Shown in pieces: positions 39,400-45,304 of a stretch of DNA of 45,304 nucleotides (position 1 is the first letter of the stretch; each line of letters starts with the position of its first letter). The notes below the pieces were generated by a model. It was given only the letters and a program-made list of their open reading frames with translations, did not search any database and was not told the origin of the DNA. Source of the stretch: an uncultured Collinsella sp. (GTDB lineage Bacteria > Actinomycetota > Coriobacteriia > Coriobacteriales > Coriobacteriaceae); the NCBI GenBank assembly GCA_902497025.1, contig CABVDJ010000016.1, positions 1 to 45,304 on the forward strand. The letters are read 5' to 3'. A program made the position numbers and the translations under genes.

Positions 39400-40554
39400 T
39401 TAGAAGCTGCCGCGCTTGAGGAAGTCGGGAAGCTCAAACTGATCGTTGCCAAAGTTGGGCAGCTCGGTACCACCGACGTTGCGAGTCGGGGCAGCCTGAG
39501 CGGGGCTGGCAGCCGGAGCAGTGCGCTGCGGCTCAGCGGAAGCAGCAGCCTTGCTCTGGGACTGCTGGGCAGCGAAGAGCTCGTCCTGACGGTTGACGTT
39601 GGAGTCGGAGAAGCCCGTAGCGATAACGGTGATGCGCACCTGGTCGCCCAGGGACTCGTCAACAACGGTACCGAAGATGATGTTGGCCTCGGGGTCGACA
39701 GCATTGGCGACAACGTCGGCGGCGTCGCTGATCTCCTGGATGCCCAGGTCCTTGGAGCCGGCGATGGAAAGCAGGACGCGCGTGGCGCCATCGATGGAGC
39801 TCTCGAGCAGCGGACTGGAGATAGCCTGCTGGGCAGCGTCGACGGCACGGGTGTCCCCAGAAGCGGTACCGATACCCATCATGGCGGTACCGGCCTGCTT
39901 CATGATGGTCTTAACATCGGCGAAGTCCAGGTTGATGATACCCGGGACGGTGATGAGGTCGGTGATGCCCTGGGTGCCCTGGGAAAGGACGCCATCGGCA
40001 ATCGCGAACGCCTCGAGCATAGTGGTCTTCTTCTCGGCGATGTCGAGCAGCTTGTCGTTAGGGATAACGATCATGGTGTCGACGCAATCGGAGAGGGTCT
40101 TGATGCCCTCCTCGGCGCTCTTCTTGCGCTTGCGACCCTCGAAGGTAAAGGGCTTGGTCACGACGGCGACGGTCAGCGCGCCGACCTCGTTCATCGCGAT
40201 ATCGGCAACGATGGGGGCAGCGCCGGTACCGGTACCACCGCCCTCGCCGCAGGTGATGAACACCATGTCGGCGCCAGCGAGCGCCTCGGCGATATCGTCG
40301 CGGGACTCATCGGCAGCCTTGCGGCCAACCTCGGGGTTGGCGCCGGCGCCCAGGCCGCGGGTAAGGTCGGTGCCGATGTGCACCTTGATATCGGCATCAG
40401 AGATCGCGAGCGCCTGAGCATCGGTGTTGATGGCAACAAACTCGACGCCGCGGATGCCCTCTTCGATCATTCGATTGACCGCGTTGGTACCGCCGCCGCC
40501 GACGCCGACCACCTTAATGACGGCAAGGTAGTTGTTGATCTCTGTCTCGTGCAT
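39400..40554 (-). CDS. ftsZ: Cell division GTPase FtsZ
   Basis: Tubulin-like GTPase that forms the Z-ring. 384 residues: V-V-G-V-G-G-G-G-T-N-A-V-N at the start, T-loop G-E-G-G-G-T-G-T-G-A-A-P near residue 105, and the synergy loop G-I-I-N-L-D-F-A-D-V-K near 205. An Ala/Gln/Pro-rich linker precedes the C-terminal peptide F-E-L-P-D-F-L-K-R-G-S-F that binds SepF and FtsA-like partners. GGAGGACC lies before ATG 40554. The 200 bp upstream of it are AT-rich and may hold its own promoter. Confidence 0.96.
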   Translation of the reverse strand: MHETEINNYLAVIKVVGVGGGGTNAVNRMIEEGIRGVEFVAINTDAQALAISDADIKVHIGTDLTRGLGAGANPEVGRKAADESRDDIAEALAGADMVFITCGEGGGTGTGAAPIVADIAMNEVGALTVAVVTKPFTFEGRKRKKSAEEGIKTLSDCVDTMIVIPNDKLLDIAEKKTTMLEAFAIADGVLSQGTQGITDLITVPGIINLDFADVKTIMKQAGTAMMGIGTASGDTRAVDAAQQAISSPLLESSIDGATRVLLSIAGSKDLGIQEISDAADVVANAVDPEANIIFGTVVDESLGDQVRITVIATGFSDSNVNRQDELFAAQQSQSKAAASAEPQRTAPAASPAQAAPTRNVGGTELPNFGNDQFELPDFLKRGSF

Positions 40555-40675
40555 GTCGGTCCTCCGAACAAAGGTTATAGCCATAGCATGGGTTGACCCC
40601 TGCGCACATTAACCTTCAGGTTGAAAGTAAATGCAAAGGTAAACCGTATTATGTTTGCACATTATGAGCGTTTCA

Positions 40676-40689
40676 GTCAAATAATTGAC
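40676..40689. promoter_or_regulatory. Small palindrome GTCAA-n4-TTGAC upstream of ftsZ
   Basis: GTCAAATAATTGAC is a perfect 5-bp dyad with a 4-bp spacer in the ftsQ-ftsZ gap. The sequence around it (40605-40740) is AT-rich with ATAATGTGCAAACATAAT-type words, so a ftsZ promoter is likely here. I cannot fix its hexamers. Confidence 0.3.
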
Positions 40690-40753
40690 CGTGAAAACCA
40701 AACAAACCAGATAAACGGCGTGGTATGGCCCCTCAACAAAGCCGTTTAGGATA

Positions 40754-42019
40754 CTAGGCGGTCGGTGCGTTCCTAAACGTGTAGTTGCCCGGAGAGCGCA
40801 CATTGATATAGGTCACGCCCTCTACCTGCGAAAGCAGCTTGGTCACGATGCGTTCTTTCTTGGCGATATCATCCGAATCGCCCAGCGACACCTCGACGCC
40901 GTTGTCGAGATTTGCCGAGATAGCCTCAACGGAAGGCGTGGAAATATCCTTCACCTGGTCCAAGAACTCGCTCGAAAAACCGCGTGCGTAATCCAGGCCG
41001 GCCTTGACGGCCTTGGAGCTCACCGCCCGACCCGAAACCGGTGCGACATCGGCTGAGACATCAGTCAACAGCACGGCGCCGTAGTGCTTGGCAAGCGCCA
41101 GGGCCGCATCGATGCCGGTCAGGGTGTTGGCACCCTCCCCCGATGTAATGACGTTCCCCTGGTCGTCCACCTCGACAGACGTCGACAACGGAGCAATCCA
41201 GGTGTCATCGTCTCCGATAGCCCAGGCAAGGTCGTCGGAGCTGATATAGGCAATGGCGATAACCTTACGCTCCGTCGGCGTGATGATAAGCGTATGGGGA
41301 AACTGGCGCTGGACATCCACACCCGAGACCCACGGGTTTTGCTTGAGGCCCTCGGTAATCTGATCGGGATCCACGTTAAAGAGCGACGTGTTCTCGGGAA
41401 GACTGATGAGCTGCATGGCGTCGTGCTTGGTCACATGCTCGCTGCCATGAATCTGAATATCGGTGGCGGCGAACAGGCCAGAGTTGATGACGACGATGGC
41501 AATAATGGCAAGTAAGGCCACGGCTGCCAGGATACCGCCCGCGATCTTGCCCTTACCCTTGATGGCAGAAGCGGCGTCGGTCGCCTTACCCGCCATGGCA
41601 CCGAGCGATGACAGAGGATTGAGGCCCTTTTTTGCCGAAGACGCCTTGGCGGCGGGTACCGATGTCAGCGAACGCGGCTTAGCGCCAGGCAACGTACGAC
41701 CGGCATGCGGCGCACGAGCTCCCAGCGAAGGCCTGGGCGTCGCCATGGGTCGGGAGGTCTTGGTGCCCATCGCCGGCTTGGGCGTCACCGAAGGACGCGG
41801 AGCCGGACGACTCGTCTTTTTAGAAGCGGGGCGTCCTCCCAGCTGCGAGCCGACGACCGGGCGCTTGGCAGGACGAACGGGGCCAACAGACTTGGAGGGC
41901 ATGGCGGGCTTATGTTGAGGCTGGGCAGGTGTGCCGGAACGCCCTCCGGCGCGGCGGAAGGTTGGTTTCGATGCTCTAGAAGCCGAGGAATTTAACTTCC
42001 GGTCTGAGCTCGATGCCAT
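40754..42019 (-). CDS. ftsQ: FtsQ/DivIB division protein with a long basic N-terminal tail
   Basis: Bitopic divisome protein, 421 residues. About 157 cytoplasmic residues, very rich in Pro, Arg, Lys and Ser, precede the single membrane helix (A-G-G-I-L-A-A-V-A-L-L-A-I-I-A-I-V-V-I). Outside, the POTRA domain begins A-T-D-I-Q-I-H-G-S-E-H-V, and the beta domain has the usual N-P-W-V-S-G-V-D-V-Q-R-Q-F-P-H-T-L. E. coli FtsQ has only about 25 residues before the helix. The ATG overlaps murB by 44 bp and has GGGAGG 4 nt upstream, so the long tail is probably translated. The tail could bind FtsZ, DNA or wall-synthesis partners. Confidence 0.88.
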   Translation of the reverse strand: MASSSDRKLNSSASRASKPTFRRAGGRSGTPAQPQHKPAMPSKSVGPVRPAKRPVVGSQLGGRPASKKTSRPAPRPSVTPKPAMGTKTSRPMATPRPSLGARAPHAGRTLPGAKPRSLTSVPAAKASSAKKGLNPLSSLGAMAGKATDAASAIKGKGKIAGGILAAVALLAIIAIVVINSGLFAATDIQIHGSEHVTKHDAMQLISLPENTSLFNVDPDQITEGLKQNPWVSGVDVQRQFPHTLIITPTERKVIAIAYISSDDLAWAIGDDDTWIAPLSTSVEVDDQGNVITSGEGANTLTGIDAALALAKHYGAVLLTDVSADVAPVSGRAVSSKAVKAGLDYARGFSSEFLDQVKDISTPSVEAISANLDNGVEVSLGDSDDIAKKERIVTKLLSQVEGVTYINVRSPGNYTFRNAPTA

Positions 42020-42887
42020 ACGCCTCCCTCACCTTTCCGTGCACATGCCTGATAACCGCGGCCACGTCATCGGCCGAGGCGGTTCCGTTATTAACGATAA
42101 AATTAGCGTGTACGGGCGAAACTTCCGCACCGCCAACCGAAAAACCCTTTAATCCACAATCCTCAATCAACTTGCCCACGCTTGCGTCGGGCGGGTTGCG
42201 AAAGACCGATCCGCAGGATGCACGGCCCATGGGCTGCGTGCGCTTGCGGCGCGTCAGGTACCGCTCCATACGCTCGCGAATGTCGGCCTTGGACGCGGGT
42301 TTGAGCTTGAGCACGCACTCGAGAATGATCTCGTTACGCGGCAAGCTGCACTCGCGATACCCCCAAGCGATCTCGGACCCTGCATAGTGCTTAATACCGG
42401 ACGCCGGATCAAACGTGACCACGTCCTCGATAAGAGAGCCGATCCACTCGGTCCGCGTACCTGCGTTCATGGACACGGCGCCGCCGACCGAACCGGGAAT
42501 ACCGACCGCGAACTCAAGGCCCGAAAGCCCGCGCGACAAGGCGTCGTTGACCAAACGCGCGAACATCACGCCCGCACCAACGGTCAGCGTGCAGCCGTCC
42601 TCGGCAACAACCGTGCGCTGAAACTCACGTCCCAGCGAAATAACGGCGCCGCGATAACCGGCATCGGCAACAAGCAGATTGGACCCCTTGCCGATAATCA
42701 CCCACGGCACCTGCTCGCGGTCGAGCACCGCCACGGCGCGACGCAGGGCATGGTAGCTATGGCACGTCACAAAGAGGTCGGCCTTGCCACCGATACGATA
42801 GCTTGTATGGCGTGCAAGACGTTCGTCCTCGACCACGTCCGTGTCGATCATGCCCGAAAGCGCCATGACGGCGTTAAACAGACCCAT
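41976..42887 (-). CDS. murB: UDP-N-acetylenolpyruvoylglucosamine reductase
   Basis: FAD enzyme that reduces UDP-GlcNAc-enolpyruvate to UDP-MurNAc. The 303 residues include H-T-S-Y-R-I-G-G-K-A-D, G-K-G-S-N-L-L-V, G-I-P-G-S-V-G-G-A-V-S-M-N-A-G (FAD binding), Y-R-E-C-S-L (usual YRxSxF/YRxCxF), and the catalytic serine loop R-R-K-R-T-Q-P-M-G-R-A-S-C-G-S-V-F-R-N-P. The ATG lies 5 bp after the murC stop, without a clear Shine-Dalgarno, implying coupled translation. The 3' end overlaps ftsQ. Confidence 0.94.
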   Translation of the reverse strand: MGLFNAVMALSGMIDTDVVEDERLARHTSYRIGGKADLFVTCHSYHALRRAVAVLDREQVPWVIIGKGSNLLVADAGYRGAVISLGREFQRTVVAEDGCTLTVGAGVMFARLVNDALSRGLSGLEFAVGIPGSVGGAVSMNAGTRTEWIGSLIEDVVTFDPASGIKHYAGSEIAWGYRECSLPRNEIILECVLKLKPASKADIRERMERYLTRRKRTQPMGRASCGSVFRNPPDASVGKLIEDCGLKGFSVGGAEVSPVHANFIVNNGTASADDVAAVIRHVHGKVREAYGIELRPEVKFLGF

Positions 42888-42892
42888 GGGGT

Positions 42893-44311
42893 TTAAGCGT
42901 CTTTCTTGGCAGTCAGATACTCGATGAACTCGGGGCCGACGGTCGTAACGTCACCGGCACCCATGGTGAGCAGCAGATCACCCTCGCCCACGAGCTTCTC
43001 AAGCTCCTGGTTGAGCTCAAGACGGCTGGAGCAGTACACGACCTCCTTGCCGGGGTGCTTAGCGCGAACGGTATCTGCGAGCATCTTGGAGGTAACGCCC
43101 GGAATCGGCATCTCGCCGGCGGAGAACACATCGATCAGCAGCAGCTTATCGGCGTTGGCAAAAGCATCGGCAAAGTCATCGCACAGAGCCTGCAGGCGCG
43201 AATAGCGGTGCGGCTGGAACACGACGTCGACATGCTTGTAGCCCAGCGAAGAGGCAGCAGCGAGCGTCGCCTTGATCTCGGTGGGATGATGGCCGTAATC
43301 GTCAACCACCGTGATGCCGTCGATATCGCCCACGTGGGTAAAGCGACGGCGGACACCCTCAAAACTCGAAAGTGCCTTAGCGGCGGCGTCGATATCGAGA
43401 CCCAGGACATGGGCGACGGTCAAGACGGCTGTGGCGTTGAGCATGTTGTGACGACCGGGGTTGCTCTTAATCTCGACAGCGTGCTCGGTGCCATCCTCAA
43501 AGCGAACGATAAAGTCGCTCTGGATGCCCTTGACATCCGGATGCACGCAGACGATGTCGTTGTTCTCGGCAAAGCCATAGGAAAGCACATGACGGCCCGT
43601 CGACTTGGCGAGCTCGACCAGATGCGGGTCCTCGCCGCAAACAATGACGGTGCCGTCCTCGCCCACCAGACCCATAAACTTGGCAAAGGTGGCCTCGATC
43701 TCCTCGATGCCCGAGTAGTGATCGAGATGGTCGGCCTCGACGTTGGTCACGATGACCACGTTGGGGTTCAGGAACAGGAACGAGCTATCGGACTCGTCGG
43801 CCTCGGCGACAAAGTAGTCACCCGAGCCGTTCTTGCCGTTGGTGTCGTAGCCCTCGACGATGCCGCCGATCAAAAAGCTGGGGTCCAGACCCATGCGATC
43901 GAGCATCGTGGCGCACATCGAAGACGTCGTGGTCTTGCCGTGCGTGCCGGCAACGGCGACGGTGGTGTAGCCGTGGCCCAGAGCCGAGAGCATCTTGGCG
44001 CGGGGCCACACGGGAATACCCAGCTCGCGTGCACGCACGAGCTCGGGGTTGGACTCGGGAATAGCGGTGGAGACCACAACCACGTCGGGCTTGACCTCGT
44101 CGATCGTCGCAGCCTCATGGCCCACGTGGACCTTCACGCCGGCGCGGGTAAGCTGGCGAATATAGCGCGACGTCTTAAGGTCGGAGCCGGTAACGGCATA
44201 ACCGCGCTCGTGCAGAACGAGGGCGATGCCGCTCATGCCGGCGCCGCCGATACCGATAAAGTGGGCGCTCTTAAACTCGGGCGCGGAGGTTGCAGTCTGG
44301 GAATCAGCCAT
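42893..44311 (-). CDS. murC: UDP-N-acetylmuramate--L-alanine ligase
   Basis: Adds L-Ala, the first peptide residue, to UDP-MurNAc with ATP. 472 residues: H-F-I-G-I-G-G-A-G-M-S-G-I-A at the start, the Mur ligase P-loop V-A-G-T-H-G-K-T-T-T-S-S-M near residue 110, A-D-E-S-D-S-S-F, T-N-V-E-A-D-H-L-D-H-Y, and D-D-Y-G-H-H-P-T-E-I. The start is placed at 44311, with AAGGAG 11 nt upstream; ATG 44338 lacks one. It lies next to pgeF's functional partner step (choice of L-Ala), in the same cluster. Confidence 0.95.
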   Translation of the reverse strand: MADSQTATSAPEFKSAHFIGIGGAGMSGIALVLHERGYAVTGSDLKTSRYIRQLTRAGVKVHVGHEAATIDEVKPDVVVVSTAIPESNPELVRARELGIPVWPRAKMLSALGHGYTTVAVAGTHGKTTTSSMCATMLDRMGLDPSFLIGGIVEGYDTNGKNGSGDYFVAEADESDSSFLFLNPNVVIVTNVEADHLDHYSGIEEIEATFAKFMGLVGEDGTVIVCGEDPHLVELAKSTGRHVLSYGFAENNDIVCVHPDVKGIQSDFIVRFEDGTEHAVEIKSNPGRHNMLNATAVLTVAHVLGLDIDAAAKALSSFEGVRRRFTHVGDIDGITVVDDYGHHPTEIKATLAAASSLGYKHVDVVFQPHRYSRLQALCDDFADAFANADKLLLIDVFSAGEMPIPGVTSKMLADTVRAKHPGKEVVYCSSRLELNQELEKLVGEGDLLLTMGAGDVTTVGPEFIEYLTAKKDA

Positions 44312-44408
44312 GTGCTCGTGTACTCCTTGCGTAAACACTGCCTGTAACCAGTTAACTGTACCGCACCTACCGCATCAGCGCGAGAGCGACCGACGATATC
44401 CCGTCTAA

Positions 44409-45304
44409 CTAACGCAAACCCTCTACCGCATCCGCCAGAAGAGCGGCGGCCCTATCCTGAGCCAGACCACGCGCCGCCTGACGCATGGCGTCGCGCGCCG
44501 CCGCGTCATCGACCAGGTGCAGCAGCTCATCGGCAAAGGCAGAACCGTCGATATCGGCATCGGCGCAGAGCACGCCGGCCCCGGCGTCGACCAGATAACG
44601 GGCATTGGTGGTTTGGTGGTCGGCCGTCGCATGCGGGTACGGCACGAGCACCGAAGGCGCGGCGAGTGCAGCGATCTCGGCCACGCTCGATGCGCCCGAA
44701 CGCGAGAGCACCAAATCGGCAGCAGCCAGCATATCGCCCATGTTGTCGATGTAAGGCTGGACGCGGTAACGCTTCGCCTCCTCGGGCGTCAGCGCCAAAG
44801 CGCGCTCGGTCTCCTCAAAGCCGTCGGCACCCGTCGAATGCAACACATAGAGGTTCTTGCGCGAAAGCAGCTCGTTTTTGAGCGAAACCACGCGCTCATT
44901 GAGGTGCTGGGCGCCAAGTGAACCGCCAAAGACGAGCAGCAGCGTAGCGTCCTCGGGAACGCCAAGTGCCTTGCGGCCGCGAGCGCGATTGCCCTCGATC
45001 ACCGAGCGACGTACGGGGTTACCGGTCATGAGCACGTGGTCAGGGTCACCTTCGCGCTCAAAGACCGAACGCGCTGCCGGCACCGAGATGCACACGCGGG
45101 CGGCGTGGGAGTTCATCATCTTGTTGGCCAGGCCCGGAACAGAGTTCTGCTCATGCAGCAGATACGGAACGCCCGCGCCCTTGCACCACCCCAGCAGCGG
45201 AACCTCGACATAGGCACCAAAACCAATGGCGGCATCGGGCTTGCCGACCTTTGAGAAATGACTGGCGAGCGCACGCTTGGCTTTGTTGACGCGCCACAGC
45301 GAGG
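44409..45304 (-). CDS. murG: MurG, lipid II synthase (5' end outside window)
   Basis: Transfers GlcNAc from UDP-GlcNAc to lipid I, giving lipid II at the inner membrane face. The frame is open to the window edge, so about 298 C-terminal residues are present. Visible are G-F-G-A-Y-V-E-V-P, H-E-Q-N-S-V-P-G-L-A-N-K, T-G-N-P-V-R, F-G-G-S-L-G-A-Q-H-L-N (usual GGSxGAxxxN), and the UDP-GlcNAc pocket S-R-S-G-A-S-S-V-A-E-I. All match MurG. It begins the murG-murC-murB-ftsQ-ftsZ run on the minus strand. Confidence 0.94.
   Translation of the reverse strand, partial: SLWRVNKAKRALASHFSKVGKPDAAIGFGAYVEVPLLGWCKGAGVPYLLHEQNSVPGLANKMMNSHAARVCISVPAARSVFEREGDPDHVLMTGNPVRRSVIEGNRARGRKALGVPEDATLLLVFGGSLGAQHLNERVVSLKNELLSRKNLYVLHSTGADGFEETERALALTPEEAKRYRVQPYIDNMGDMLAAADLVLSRSGASSVAEIAALAAPSVLVPYPHATADHQTTNARYLVDAGAGVLCADADIDGSAFADELLHLVDDAAARDAMRQAARGLAQDRAAALLADAVEGLR

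Overview
The window looks like a stretch of chromosome from a high-GC, Gram-positive anaerobe of the Coriobacteriia, probably Collinsella or a close relative. This is inferred from the C-ending codon use, the actinobacterial/firmicute-style division cluster (murG-murC-murB-ftsQ-ftsZ-pgeF-yggS-sepF-yggT-divIVA) and enzymes typical of gut anaerobes (cysteine desulfidase, oxygen-sensitive ThiC). I see no tRNA, rRNA, CRISPR array, transposase, integrase or phage gene. Almost all sequence is ordinary core metabolism. The unusual material is in the intergenic regions.

Layout. 1-5.7 kb: tail of a lipid kinase, a GGQ-only release-factor-like gene, xpt, an MFS exporter, metY, a divergent C_GCAxxG redox protein, and a YigZ-family gene. 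5.7-8 kb: two long inverted repeats, the RNase P RNA (rnpB) and rpsA. 8-16.5 kb: two HAD phosphatases, a cysteine desulfidase, rpiB, ndk, and the argG/argH pair. 16.5-25 kb: polA, an M18 aminopeptidase, yaaA, a membrane-anchored protein, and thiC (under a TPP riboswitch) followed by thiD. 25-31 kb: an SGNH hydrolase, a PARG-like macrodomain protein, a Bax-inhibitor-1 protein, a pit phosphate transporter with its DUF47 partner, and a nitroreductase. 31-45.3 kb (all minus strand): the division and wall cluster from murG to divIVA. A complete pstSCAB-phoU phosphate-uptake operon is inserted in it between pgeF and yggS.

Most interesting observations. (1) A 24-codon open frame with a strong ribosome-binding site lies about 205 nt upstream of argG. 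It ends R-R-Q-R-A-I-S-R-R-R-stop, like an arginine attenuation leader peptide, and is followed by mutually exclusive hairpins. (2) The pst operon is embedded in the division cluster and coupled to pgeF by an ATGA overlap. A 7-bp direct repeat with 11-bp period, as in Pho boxes, lies upstream of pgeF. (3) yggT has no ATG, GTG or TTG start: it continues in frame from the sepF stop codon with only ATT/ATC start candidates. (4) There are two classes of intergenic inverted repeat. The first is a TTGCGGTGrAATA family whose inner arms differ between copies but stay complementary. The second comprises long, sometimes nested hairpins with 15-34-bp arms. (5) Codon use switches abruptly inside the nitroreductase gene, next to one of the long repeats. 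(6) The PARG-like protein carries QEA where the family normally has QEE.

All functional calls come from reading the translated sequence and recalling family motifs. No database search was run.
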